NCBI GenBank assembly: GCA_963798745.1
Contig: CAWCUF010000002.1
Location: 372,001 to 436,000 of the forward strand
Reading direction: 5' to 3'
Length of the DNA: 64,000 nucleotides
Source: Prado023 sp963798745
GTDB lineage: Bacteria; Actinomycetota; Actinomycetes; S36-B12; CAIYMF01
In this document: in pieces, positions 40,953-50,135 of the stretch
Layout: every line of letters begins with the position of its first letter
Numbering within the stretch: position 1 is the first letter of the stretch
The notes under the pieces: generated by a model
Told to the model about the DNA's origin: nothing
Databases searched by the model: none
Seen by the model: the letters and a program-made list of their open reading frames with translations, nothing else
Program-made: the position numbers and the translations under genes

Positions 40953-42202
40953 GGCCAGAGAGCGGGCTCGCGCCCTGGCTCGCCGACCCGGTGCTGGCAC
41001 CCACCTGGGAGCGCGTCCGAGCCCGGTTCGAGAAGGCGGGCCTCCTGGCGCGCGGCGCCGTCGTCGTGCCGCTGGCCACGAGGGAGGAACGGCACGCAGT
41101 CGGGGCCTTGCTGGGCCGATCAGTGACTCGTGCCGCCGTACGGATCGACCTGGCTGCGCTCGAGTCGAGGCTGCGCGAACGCTCGGGCGTCGGCGGGTTG
41201 GGAGCCGTGCTGACCGCGTACTTCGGGTCGCCCCCGAAGGACCGGCCCGCCGTCCGCGCTGGCCGAGACGAAGCTCGTGAGCGTCCGCTGGCCCTGGCCG
41301 GCGAATTGGTGAGCGCGCCGTGGGCGGGGGAGTGGATCGCGGGCCTGCGTCGGACCGGTCTGCTCACCCGGACGGGCGGCGTCGAGAGCGCCGAGCAGGT
41401 GGTGCGCGACGCCGCCACGGTGCTCGGTGAGCTCAACGGTCGCGGCGACGGCAGCGAGGGGCCGCAGTCGCGGGTGGAGCTCGGGGCCCGGCTCGTGGGC
41501 GATGCCCATGCCCTCGACCGTGATCGGCTGCTCCATCGAGTCGTCCTGCGTGGCCTGGCGGCAGCCTCGGGAACGGCCCTGCCCGACAGTGCCCGCGAGG
41601 CCGAGGCGCTCTGGGCTCGGTTCGGCGTCGAGCCGGACCTGCTCTCACGCACGTGTCTGGTCTGGAAGCTGCGGATCGAGGACGACGGACCACTGGGGCA
41701 GCGTCTGGGTGCGGCGGCGGAGGTCGGCGACCCGGTCCACGTGACTGAGTGGGACCTGCGCCGGGCTGCCTCGATCACCCCCGAGCGTGGCACGCGGGTG
41801 CTCGTCTGCGAGAACCCGGCGGTTCTGGAGGCGCTGGCCGATCGGGGGAGCCAGGGCTGGAGTGCTGTGTGCACGGCCGGTGAGCCGAACCTGGTCGTCG
41901 ACCGAATCCTGACAGCCGTGGCCAAGGCGGGTACGGATCTGCGTTACCACGGTGACTTCGATTGGCCCGGGATCGCGATCGCCAACCGGGCCGTCGCTCG
42001 CTACGGAGTGCGGCCCTTGCGGATGACTGCGCAGGACTACGTGCGCGGCGTGCGCCCAACCGGTCCGAAGCTGCACGGGGCAGAGGTTGAACCCGCGTGG
42101 GACCCGGAGCTGGGCGCCGCGATGCGCAGCCACGGTGCAGCCGTGCACGAGGAGTCGGTGCTCACCGACGTGCTGGCCGCGCTCGCCGGACTCCAGGACT
42201 GA
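40949..42202 (+). CDS. jetD: Wadjet nuclease JetD (TIGR02679, DUF3323 + DUF2399)
   Basis: 417 aa from MRPESGLAPWL. The C-terminal toprim-like half has 'RVLVCENPAVLEAL' (catalytic Glu about 289) and 'YHGDFDWPGIAIANR' (Asp-x-Asp about 335-337), the metal-binding residues of a topoisomerase VI-like nuclease. The N-terminal DUF3323-type half begins 'WERVRARFEKAGLLARGAVVVPLATREERHAVGALLG'. It would cut plasmid DNA once JetABC detects a closed circle. All four Jet genes are intact here, so the system is probably functional. Confidence 0.92.
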   Translation: MRPESGLAPWLADPVLAPTWERVRARFEKAGLLARGAVVVPLATREERHAVGALLGRSVTRAAVRIDLAALESRLRERSGVGGLGAVLTAYFGSPPKDRPAVRAGRDEARERPLALAGELVSAPWAGEWIAGLRRTGLLTRTGGVESAEQVVRDAATVLGELNGRGDGSEGPQSRVELGARLVGDAHALDRDRLLHRVVLRGLAAASGTALPDSAREAEALWARFGVEPDLLSRTCLVWKLRIEDDGPLGQRLGAAAEVGDPVHVTEWDLRRAASITPERGTRVLVCENPAVLEALADRGSQGWSAVCTAGEPNLVVDRILTAVAKAGTDLRYHGDFDWPGIAIANRAVARYGVRPLRMTAQDYVRGVRPTGPKLHGAEVEPAWDPELGAAMRSHGAAVHEESVLTDVLAALAGLQD

Positions 42203-42388
42203 GAAGCCCACAGTAGGCGCGTGCAACGACAGCGCCGCCACCTTAGAAGCAAGCCCGCCCAACAGCGCGACCATCCCGATCCTCGGCGCACGTCGGAAGG
42301 ACGCGAGAACGTATCAGCGGGCGTACCCGCGCACTCCGTCCAAGTAGCTGTCACCGCGATGGCACTCAACACCCAAGGAGGTACGACC

Positions 42389-43072
42389 ATGGCCAAGTAC
42401 GTGGGGTCCTGGTGGATCAGGGACGGCATCGACGGCCGTCGGCTGGAGGCAGAAGGCTTCGCGTCGACGCTCGGTGGGCTGTCCGAGTTCGACTGGACCC
42501 AGAACCACGGCGAGAGCGACGTGCGCGAGTCTGACTTCGTCACCACGAGCGGCACCACTCAGCGCTCGGACAGTGTCGACGCGATGCAGATGTCGTCACA
42601 CGGCTGGACCGACGGATTCCTCGTCTGGGGCGGCAGCGTCACGACGAGCGAGGCCGTCGACTTCGGGAAGAACGACCTCGAGGTCTTCGCGACCCACGCC
42701 TGCTACCTGCTCGAGCACTCGTCGACCAACTCGGTCGGACGCTGGATCCCGGCGTTCGAACGGCTGCACTACATGCTCGGCTTCCACAACAGCTCGTACT
42801 CGGGCGGCGGACAGAACTCCCGCGGCACGTGGTTCGCGATGTATGCCGCGTGGCTCTACTACTGGTCGGGCAGCTGGCTCTACCGCGTCGACATGCCGCT
42901 GCGCGAGGCGTGGGCAGAGGCCAACGAGATCGTCGAGGGCAGCAACGTGCAGTGGGCGTACCTGCGGGCCGAGTCCCCGGGAGCCCCGACCTACAACGAG
43001 CGGCTGCGCGCCGCCGAAACCACCGACCCAGTCACCAGCCGGTCCTTCTGGACCGCGCGCGGAACCTGCTGA
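42389..43072 (+). CDS. DUF6345-like protein with caspase/gingipain-like His/Cys pair
   Basis: 227 aa behind a perfect AAGGAGG. 'YVGSWWIRDG', 'DAMQMSSHGWTDGFLVWGGSV' (His71-Gly) and 'DLEVFATHACYLLEHS' (Cys105) line up as the HG and AC motifs of clan CD folds; 'VGRWIPAFERLHYMLGFHNSSYSGG' resembles the post-motif region of DUF6345 proteins. There is no signal peptide. It may be a peptidase or an inactive relative. It begins 186 bases after jetD and is 10 bases from its partner gene. The 42203-42388 gap holds no gene. Confidence 0.65.
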   Translation: MAKYVGSWWIRDGIDGRRLEAEGFASTLGGLSEFDWTQNHGESDVRESDFVTTSGTTQRSDSVDAMQMSSHGWTDGFLVWGGSVTTSEAVDFGKNDLEVFATHACYLLEHSSTNSVGRWIPAFERLHYMLGFHNSSYSGGGQNSRGTWFAMYAAWLYYWSGSWLYRVDMPLREAWAEANEIVEGSNVQWAYLRAESPGAPTYNERLRAAETTDPVTSRSFWTARGTC

Positions 43073-43082
43073 GGAGCGCGTC

Positions 43083-44048
43083 ATGACACTGACATTCAGG
43101 GACATCGACTTCAAGGTCGAACTGCCCGACATCCCGGCGACCACACCCGTGGTCAGCCACGCCCCACCCTGCGCCCGTGACCGCGACGAGACCACTCGAG
43201 CCATCGCCGAGGTGCTCCAGATCGACATCAGGGGCACCGCCCAGTTGCCGTACGGGTATGCCGTGGGCAGCGACCGCGGTCAGGTCGAGGTCTTCGCCGC
43301 GAGTGGTGGGATCCGCGCCCGAAACATCGAGCGGCTCGCCGCGTACCCCGACGAGCACCGGAAGTGGAGCGGCGTCGAACGCGACGACAACGGCACGTTC
43401 CGGCCCGACGACGAGCTGACGCGGCACCTCATCAGTCACGGCAAGGAGCTCCTCGACCGCGTCGGGCTGGGCGCCGAGCCCTCCGGCATCGACGTCAGCC
43501 TCGGTCAGTGGGCCCACCTGAACGAGAGCGGCAAGGAGTTGGACAGCGGCACCGGTCGGGCGACCGTCCGTCTCTCGTATGCCGCCGAGGGCCTGGCGCT
43601 CATCGGACCCGGCGCGAAGACCAACCTCCACTTCGACCCGGGCGACGACGGGCGCAGCGTCGTGCTCGCACGGATGTTCCACGTGCACCGCGGCATCGCC
43701 GCAGCTGGTGAGGTTGCAACGCAATCGCTCGACCAGGCCTTCGCCGGCCTCCTGGCACAGCGCTGGTCGGGCCACGGCATCCGCCAGGGCGAGGGTCGGA
43801 TCACCATCACGGCCGCCAAGTTCGGGCTGCTCACTCTCCCGGCCGATATCGCACAGACATTCGCGGCCCCAGCACTCATGGTGGAGGGCGAAGTCAGCGG
43901 CGTCGAAGTCGGCAAGGACGAGACCGTGAGTGTTCGCTTCGGGCAGTACCTCCCACTCGCCCACCCCAAGGCCCTGGCCGAGGCGGGTTACGGCGGGGGC
44001 CAGATGGAGCCCGGCGCCGTCGTCCGTGGCCGCACCAAGGGGAAGTAG
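43083..44048 (+). CDS. Unknown protein, operon partner of the DUF6345-like gene
   Basis: 321 aa, start 10 bases after the previous stop with GAGGAGCG close by. Mixed alpha/beta without membrane segments or signal peptide; segments 'AQLPYGYAVGSDRGQVEVFAASGGIRARN' and 'MFHVHRGIAAAGEVATQSLDQAFAGLLAQRW' are likely structured. No nucleotide-binding or catalytic motif is recognised. It could be the substrate, regulator or effector of the caspase-like neighbour. A strong terminator hairpin follows, so the two genes form a closed unit separate from what lies beyond. Confidence 0.7.
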   Translation: MTLTFRDIDFKVELPDIPATTPVVSHAPPCARDRDETTRAIAEVLQIDIRGTAQLPYGYAVGSDRGQVEVFAASGGIRARNIERLAAYPDEHRKWSGVERDDNGTFRPDDELTRHLISHGKELLDRVGLGAEPSGIDVSLGQWAHLNESGKELDSGTGRATVRLSYAAEGLALIGPGAKTNLHFDPGDDGRSVVLARMFHVHRGIAAAGEVATQSLDQAFAGLLAQRWSGHGIRQGEGRITITAAKFGLLTLPADIAQTFAAPALMVEGEVSGVEVGKDETVSVRFGQYLPLAHPKALAEAGYGGGQMEPGAVVRGRTKGK

Positions 44049-44058
44049 CTGCGACGCC

Positions 44059-44099
44059 GTGGGACGTCCCCGAGCCGAGCGGCTCGCGGGGCGTCCCAC
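44059..44099 (+). terminator. Strong intrinsic-type hairpin after the DUF6345-like operon
   Basis: GTGGGACG-T-CCCCG-AGCC pairs with GGCT-CG-CGGGG-CGTCCCAC, about 17 base pairs with minor bulges, 10 bases past the stop. A T-run is absent, as usual in high-GC actinobacteria. Confidence 0.7.
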
Positions 44100-44329
44100 C
44101 GCGGCCCGCGTTGTCTGCTCGGATCGGCCACCTGACCCAAGCACGCCGCCCAGGTCCATGCCGACGATGGTCCCGCCCTCGACGGCGAATGCCCGGCCGG
44201 CACCTGCCACCGTGACGTCTTCGACCCGCAGGCCGAGCGGGGCGGACATGGCTGAGGGCGGCTTGATCCAGGCATGTCCTGTCGCCGAAGCCGTCCAGAC
44301 CATGCGCCAACGACCTGCGTCCCCGCACG

Positions 44330-45075
44330 CCTATCCGCCACCGCGACCGCCGGCCTTGGCCACGGATCGGTCGGTGAGCAGGCGCGCCGCCCATGGCTCC
44401 GTTCCGACCAGAGCGGCCAGCATCGCCGACGAGCGGTCACACAGGATCGTCGCCTGACGCTTGCGCACGCCGCGCAGGATCGCGTCCACGACCTGGTCGG
44501 TGGACTGCATCCTGGCGGTCCCGGAGACCGCGACGGTCTCCGCGGGCTTGAGTTCGTTCTCCGCGGCCAGCATCGGGGTGTCCACATCGATCGGGGTTTC
44601 CACATCGCTGGGGTAGACCCCAGCCACGTGCACCCGTAGGGCTTGAGCTCCATGCGCAGGGTTTCGGCCAGGCCACGCACCGCGAACTGGCTGGGGCAGT
44701 AGGCGCGGTACCCGTAGACGCCCAGGATGCCGGCGAACGAGGAGATCATCTCGATGGCACCGGAGCGTCGGTTGATCCTACCGGGGACCACGGCCCGGGT
44801 CGGCCAGAGCGTGCCAAAGTAGTTGACGTCCATATGCCGGGTGAACTCCTCGTGGGGCAGCTCCCAGAAGCGGCCCGGGGTGACGATGCCGGCGCACGTG
44901 ACCAACAGGTCGCACGGCCCCTGGGCACCCTCGGCCTCGGCGATGGCTGCGTGCACCACCTCCCGATCGGCAACGTCCACAGCTGCGGTGCGGACGAGGG
45001 GCGAGGGCGGGTCTGCCGCGAGAGCTGCGAGGTCTGCGTTGTCCAGGGCGAGGACGCTCACCCGGTCGCCCTGTG
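44330..45075 (-). pseudogene. Truncated, frameshifted SDR (ketosphinganine-reductase-like)
   Basis: The frame 'VSVLALDNADLAALAAD' continues through 'CDLLVTCAGIVTPGRFWELP', 'HMDVNYFGTLWPTRAVV' and 'AIEMISSFAGILGVYGYRAYCPSQFAVRGLAETLRMELKPYG', then shifts near 44640 and goes on as 'HVAGVYPSDVETPIDVDTPMLAAENELKPAETV'. The catalytic Ser is in the MISSFAG segment and the YxxxK motif has become YCPSQ (Gln for Lys). The Rossmann GxxxGxG start is gone; its place is taken by a fragment of another gene. Confidence 0.7.
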
Positions 45076-45300
45076 TCGGTCAGGACCCACGCGTAGGGAA
45101 TCGGCGTGGTCTGGCGCTTGACGACCTTGACGCGGGTGAGATGGATGCCGGCGTTGCCGTACAGGGACCGCCCGGGCTCGATCTGGAGGCGCACGTTCTC
45201 GGTGCGGATTCCGGCGGCCACGAGCTCGGCGCGCAGGGTTCGTCGATGAACAGGCGGCCATCGCGGCTGGAGATGCAGTCCTCTGAGTCGGTGAACATCG
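45070..45300 (-). pseudogene. Remnant of a PLP-dependent diaminopimelate/ornithine decarboxylase-like gene
   Basis: It starts with ATG and 'DCISSRDGRLFIDE', the N-terminal pattern of such enzymes, then jumps (frame change near 45240) to 'LQIEPGRSLYGNAGIHLTRV' and 'TTPIPYAWVLTDT', a stretch from the C-terminal half. Most of the barrel is deleted, and the end is fused to the SDR remnant. This is a clear double-deletion scar. Confidence 0.6.
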
Positions 45301-45430
45301 GTTCTCCTCGCGTGCGAAGGGAGTTCGTTGCCTCGCTACGCCGCGGGCGAGGGCCCGCGTCAGCCGGGCTGGGCCCGCGTGCGACCCGCTCGCAGGGAGA
45401 CCTCCCCTGCCTTGCTGGGAGGATGGGCGC

Positions 45431-46492
45431 ATGATCGACCCCACTGCCATGGCCCGCCTGGAGCGTGCCGTCGTCACCGCGCTCGGCCGGGCCCCGGAGC
45501 GCGTCCAGAGGCTCATCGAGGGCCCCGCACCGACTGCCGACGGCATGCAGATCGAGCCCGAGGTGGGTGCTGCGCTGCGGCTGCTCTCGCTCGTGCCCGG
45601 ATCGAGCTTCGAGGACCTTCCCCTGGCTCAGGCGCGCGCGCAGATCGACCACGAGGCGGCTGTGTTCGGCGGTCGGCCCATCCCGATGCACGAGGTGCGC
45701 GAGGTCGTGATCCCCGCCGCTCATGGCGAGATCCCGGCCCGTCTGTACCGGGCGGACGCGCGCGATGCCGACCGGCTGATCGTCTACTTCCACGGCGGTG
45801 GGTGGGTGCTCGGCAGTCTCGTGAGCGCGGACAGTGCCTGCCGGTTCCTGGCCCGCCACTCCGGGGTCTCGGTGCTGGCCGTGGACTACCGGCTCGCGCC
45901 TGAGCACCGGTTCCCGGCCGCGACCGAGGACGCGCTCACCGCGTTCCGGTTCGTGGTCGAGCAGGCGACGGTGTGGGGTCACGACCCAGAGCTGGTCGCA
46001 GTGGGCGGAGATTCGGCCGGCGGCAACCTGGCAGCCGTGCTGTGCCAGGACCTGCGCATGTCCGACGAGGTGCGCCCGGCGTTCCAGCTGCTGTTCTTCC
46101 CGGTCACGGACCTGTCCACCAAGCATCGGTCGTACCAATTGTTCGCCGAGGGGTTCTTCCTCACCGAGAAGCAGATGGACTGGTACCGCGCCCACTACCT
46201 CGGTGATCATCCGGCCACCGACCCGAGGGTCTCGCCGCTGCTCGCTGCGGACCTCACGGGGCTTCCGCCCGCGTACGTGGCGGTGTCCGGGTTCGACGTT
46301 CTGCGCGACGAGGGCGAGGCCTACGCCCGGCGCATGGCAGCGGCCGGGATTCGGGTGGCGCTGCGTCGCCACGACCGGCTGATCCACGCGTTCGTCAACT
46401 CGACCGGGGTCGGCGTCAGCAGCCGCGAGGCGTTCCTCGAGGCGTGCGGAGCGCTACGGGCAGCAATCGGGGCGGGGACGATGCCGCGCTGA
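45431..46492 (+). CDS. Alpha/beta hydrolase of the hormone-sensitive lipase (HSL) family
   Basis: 353 aa. 'LIVYFHGGGWVLGSL' is the oxyanion HGGGW motif; 'VAVGGDSAGGNLAAVLCQDL' is the GDSAGG nucleophile elbow (Ser about 195). 'PPAYVAVSGFDVLRDEGEAYARRM' contains the Asp and 'RLIHAFVNST' the His of the triad. It hydrolyses short-chain esters. Cytoplasmic, single gene, intact, next to remnants on its left. Confidence 0.9.
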   Translation: MIDPTAMARLERAVVTALGRAPERVQRLIEGPAPTADGMQIEPEVGAALRLLSLVPGSSFEDLPLAQARAQIDHEAAVFGGRPIPMHEVREVVIPAAHGEIPARLYRADARDADRLIVYFHGGGWVLGSLVSADSACRFLARHSGVSVLAVDYRLAPEHRFPAATEDALTAFRFVVEQATVWGHDPELVAVGGDSAGGNLAAVLCQDLRMSDEVRPAFQLLFFPVTDLSTKHRSYQLFAEGFFLTEKQMDWYRAHYLGDHPATDPRVSPLLAADLTGLPPAYVAVSGFDVLRDEGEAYARRMAAAGIRVALRRHDRLIHAFVNSTGVGVSSREAFLEACGALRAAIGAGTMPR

Positions 46493-46967
46493 TGCCGTCG
46501 AGAGCAACCGGATGGGTGCAAGATCTCGTCCTGATGAGGAGGGTCGGTCCCGGCGTCCATGCGGCGTCTCGTGAAGCCCGCAGGACGGGGCTCCCGTGGA
46601 GGTGCGCAGCTTCGAGGCGGTAGAGCGGACTGGTCGCGACCAGCGCGACCCCCAAGGGGAGCGCGCCGAGGGCGATCAGGAGTCTGACCAAGAAGACCGC
46701 GGTACCCGGAACCGGGAGTTCGAGATGCTCGGTGGGGGCGAAGGCATTCCTACCTATGGGCGGTCAATAGAGTGCGCAATCCCGTTCGCGGCCCGAGGTC
46801 GGGCTCGACCTCCCCCGAGAGGAATCGGGAAGGACGGGTGGGCCCCCTCCGCCGAGAAGGGGGCGGACTCCTCATCCGTCTTCTGGCGGCGGCACGTCCC
46901 GACTATGTCGCCGCCGGGTAGGCAGCAGGCGGGCCACCGGAATGTGATGACGGAGCAGTCACGCGGC
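46493..46967. other. Intergenic stretch with one hairpin and a doubtful small frame
   Basis: 475 bases between the esterase and the response-regulator stop. A minus-strand frame (46416-46691) begins with a membrane-like segment 'LLIALGALPLGVALVATSPLY' but degenerates. An inverted repeat GCCCCCT (46842-46848) / AGGGGGC (46858-46864) could end transcription of the two-component operon. Nothing else is recognised. Confidence 0.5.
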
Positions 46968-47627
46968 TCAGCCGTCGCCTGCGGCGCGGGCGGTGGCGAT
47001 GGCTGCGGAGCGGTCGGTGACCTGCAGCTTGGTGAAGATCGCCGAGACGACGTTGCGCACTGTCTTGGGGCTGAGCCCGAGGTGCCTGGCGATGGCGGTG
47101 TTGTCGCGGCCCTGGACCATGAGTGCCAGCACCTCGCGTTCCCTGGGTGTCAGGTGCGACAAGGGGCCGTGGCGCTGCTGCAGGGTGGTGAACCAGGCGG
47201 CGAGCCGCTGGGTCAGTTCGGCGGACAGGACGGCGTCGCCTCGTGCGACGGCTCGGGCCGCGTCGAGGACTCGGTCCGGTGGGGCGGTCTTGACCAGGTA
47301 GCCCCGGGCCCCGGCCTTCATGGCCTCGAAGACCGCGTCGTCGTGGCCGTACATGGTCAGCACTAGGACTGGGGTGCCGATCTGGTGGTCGGCGAGGTGC
47401 TGCAGGACGCCCAGTCCGTCCAGGTCGGGCATGTCCAGGTCGAGCACAAGGAGGTCGGGGTCGAGGTCGGTGACCAGGGCGACCGCCTGGCGCCCGGTGG
47501 AGGCCTGTCCGACCACCCGTAGGTCCTGCGTGGTTCCGAGAAGCCCGGCCAGGCCCTCGCGGTACAGAGGGTGGTCGTCGGCGACCACCACCCGCGCGGG
47601 CTGCTGGTCGGGCGGGGGCTGGCTCAT
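46968..47627 (-). CDS. NarL/LuxR-type response regulator
   Basis: 219 aa. Receiver: 'RVVVADDHPLYREGLAGLL', phospho-acceptor Asp63 in 'LLVLDLDMPDLDGL', 'VLVLTMY' (Thr) and 'GYLVKTAPP' (Lys). The C-terminal LuxR helix-turn-helix is 'LTPREREVLALMVQGRDNTAIARHLGLSPKTVRNVVSAIFTKL'. It starts in an ATGA overlap with the kinase gene. Likely targets include the divergent membrane protein/multicopper oxidase operon, although no site was identified. Confidence 0.93.
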   Translation of the reverse strand: MSQPPPDQQPARVVVADDHPLYREGLAGLLGTTQDLRVVGQASTGRQAVALVTDLDPDLLVLDLDMPDLDGLGVLQHLADHQIGTPVLVLTMYGHDDAVFEAMKAGARGYLVKTAPPDRVLDAARAVARGDAVLSAELTQRLAAWFTTLQQRHGPLSHLTPREREVLALMVQGRDNTAIARHLGLSPKTVRNVVSAIFTKLQVTDRSAAIATARAAGDG

Positions 47628-49888
47628 GAGGAGCCACCCGTGGTCAGGGCCGTCCTGACGACGGTCCCCGGCGAGCCCGCGGTGACGGTGCAGGTCCCGC
47701 CCAGCTCGGCGGCTCGTTCCTTCATGGCGCTGATGCCGACGCCGGGGGTCATCTCAGGTGGAGGGCCGGTGCCGTCGTCGGTGATGGTCATCTCAACGCC
47801 CTGGCCGGACCGGTTCAGAGTGATGGTGCAGTGTCGGGCGCGGCCGTGGCGGGCGGCATTGTCCAGGGCGGCCACGGCGATCCGATACAGGGCGGCTTCG
47901 ACGGCGGCGCTCAGCGGCGGGCGCTCGGGTCGGTCCGCGGTTGCATCACGCACGGTCACCTGTAGGTCGGGCGTCGGGGCGGCCCGAGTGGCCAGGGCCC
48001 GAGTCAGTCCGAGTTCGTCGAGGGCTGGGGGGCGCAGGTCATAGGCCATCGCACGCAGCGATTCGGCAGCGGTGGAGGCGTCGGCGCAGATCCCGGCCAG
48101 CAGGGGGTCAGCCGCGGCTCGGCTGTCCGGGTCGCCGTGCAGGAGGCGGCGGGCGGTCTCGGCGCGCAGGGACACCGAGGCCATGGTCGGCCCGACCTCG
48201 TCATGTAGGGCGCGCCGTAGCACCCGGCGCTCCTCCTCCCGCGCCGTGACGATCCGTTCCCGCGACTGCTGCAGTTCCTCGGCAAGTGACTGCTCGTGCA
48301 GTGCGGCCGTGATCTGGCGCGCGATGTCATCCAGCAATCGGCGCTCACCTGGGCTGTACCGGTCGCCCGGGGTGCGCAGCGCCACCTGGAGCCTGCCGTT
48401 CGCCGTCCCGGGCCGACCGAGCCGGATCTCCACCGTGCCGGCAGCCAGCGCGGCGTTGTCCCCGGCGAGCACGACGCGGCCGTCCGGGCACTCGATGCGC
48501 ACGCACGGTGCTCGCAGCGCCCGCTGGATATCATCGGCCACCGCCTGGTCGGCCACCCCGTGCGCCGCGACCGCCGCGGCCACGCGGCTCAGCGCCGCAT
48601 AGGGGTCGTCCCGATCGCCGTAGAAGGCTTGGTTGACCCAGTGCCCCAGGGTGACGCGCAGTGGGCTGACGACGAGGGCGGCGAGCACGGCTGCGACCGC
48701 TGCGGTTCGTGCGGGTGCGACCGAGCCGAGACCGGCGGCCAGCAGGGCGGATGCGGCAAGGCACACCAGCACCGCGGCCAGGGTCAGCCCGAGGTACACC
48801 AGGGTGCGGGCGAGCAGGGGGTCGAGGTCGAACATGCGATGGCGGGCCATTGCGATGCCGAAGCCGGCCACGAACAGCAGCCCGGGCGCGCCGATTGCCT
48901 CCGCGGGCAGCATCGACCTACCGGTGAGCATTTGGGGAACCATCCACAGCGACAGGGTCAGCAGTCCCGCTGCCGCGGCCGAGCCCGACACCCAGAGAAG
49001 CTGCTGTCGAGGGACCGACCCCGGCTCGGACCGCAGCGCCGCAACAAGGCGGACAACCAGCAGGGCGAGGGTGGCCGTCAGGACCGCCACCGTGATCCCG
49101 GACTGGACCAGGATCGAGGCACGCATCCAGCCGGTCGCGCTGTCCGCGGTCACCGCCAGCAACGCCATGACGACAGCCCATGCGAACGCCGGGCCCACGA
49201 TGGCCACCCCCCACAGCAGGTCGAACCGGCGTGCGATGCCCAGCGGGGTGGGGAACAGCAGCAGCCACGCGAGGCCAGCGCCCCATGCGAGCAGGAACAG
49301 CGGCTGGGTGAGAATCATGAACGCCCACCGGGCCGGCCCGTCGAACGACTGGTGGGCGGGAAGGCCCACGATCGTTACGAGGGTGCTGCCCAGCAAGGCC
49401 CCCGACATGACCGCGGTTGCTCCGGCAGACGGATCGGCACGCCGGCGCAGTGAGGCGTACAGGGCTAGTCCGAAGAACCCGACGCAGAACGCCAGGGACG
49501 AGGCAGCGCCCAGCAGCCGCTGGAGCACCAGCGGTCCGGAGGCCCCCAAGGGCAGAACCACCGGATCCCCTGGGCCGCGCAGCAGTTGCACGATGGGCCC
49601 GACCACCTGCGAATCGGTGACGATGCTGCCGGGACGAAGGGGGCAGGCATCGGTCACCCTGGGGAGCACCCCGGCGGGCAACCACTGGGCCGCGTCCGGG
49701 CCGACCCACGCACATTCCGACGGTGTGGCCCAGCGCCACGCCAGGTAGAGCACGCCCGACAGTGCTGCGGCGACTCCCACGCCCACCAGGATCCAAGCGC
49801 GACGCTGGACCCGCCGGGAGGGGGCCCTCGCAGCGGCCAGCGGCGGTGCAGGGGGGTCCGCGCGGCCAGCGACCCGTTGCGCGCCCAT
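47624..49888 (-). CDS. Membrane sensor histidine kinase (HisKA_3 / NarL-type partner)
   Basis: 754 aa. The N-terminal half has one membrane helix, an extracytoplasmic loop with three Cys (SECAWVG, DACPLRPG), and about nine more hydrophobic segments. A GAF-like region follows, then HisKA_3 with 'LRRALHDEVGPTMASVSLR' (phospho-His about 560), N box 'AALDNAARHGRARH' and G box 'TDDGTGPPPE...GISAMKERA'. It probably senses a membrane or extracellular cue and phosphorylates the response regulator next to it. It is divergent from the membrane protein/multicopper oxidase operon. Confidence 0.9.
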   Translation of the reverse strand: MGAQRVAGRADPPAPPLAAARAPSRRVQRRAWILVGVGVAAALSGVLYLAWRWATPSECAWVGPDAAQWLPAGVLPRVTDACPLRPGSIVTDSQVVGPIVQLLRGPGDPVVLPLGASGPLVLQRLLGAASSLAFCVGFFGLALYASLRRRADPSAGATAVMSGALLGSTLVTIVGLPAHQSFDGPARWAFMILTQPLFLLAWGAGLAWLLLFPTPLGIARRFDLLWGVAIVGPAFAWAVVMALLAVTADSATGWMRASILVQSGITVAVLTATLALLVVRLVAALRSEPGSVPRQQLLWVSGSAAAAGLLTLSLWMVPQMLTGRSMLPAEAIGAPGLLFVAGFGIAMARHRMFDLDPLLARTLVYLGLTLAAVLVCLAASALLAAGLGSVAPARTAAVAAVLAALVVSPLRVTLGHWVNQAFYGDRDDPYAALSRVAAAVAAHGVADQAVADDIQRALRAPCVRIECPDGRVVLAGDNAALAAGTVEIRLGRPGTANGRLQVALRTPGDRYSPGERRLLDDIARQITAALHEQSLAEELQQSRERIVTAREEERRVLRRALHDEVGPTMASVSLRAETARRLLHGDPDSRAAADPLLAGICADASTAAESLRAMAYDLRPPALDELGLTRALATRAAPTPDLQVTVRDATADRPERPPLSAAVEAALYRIAVAALDNAARHGRARHCTITLNRSGQGVEMTITDDGTGPPPEMTPGVGISAMKERAAELGGTCTVTAGSPGTVVRTALTTGGSS

Positions 49889-50135
49889 GGGTCATGATTG
49901 CGCTGCTCGGTCGCCGATGGCAATGCACGTCTGCGGCGATCGCCCGTGCCTCGGGTCGCTCAGCGGGCCGCGCGCCGGGCCGCTCGGGTGCCCAGCCTCT
50001 GGTGCCTGCTTCGCGGGCGGGACAAGGTTCCCGACCGCGCCCGGGACATGGCCCATGACATCGGGGACAGACAACACCCAGTGTGGGTCCCAGCAGACAG
50101 GCCATCCTGGCCAGGCGGGTGAGAGGAGCACAGTG

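Noticed and set aside
46416..46691. Small membrane protein gene on the minus strand
   Set aside because: A plausible first helix, but the remainder has no protein-like pattern and overlaps the end of the esterase gene.
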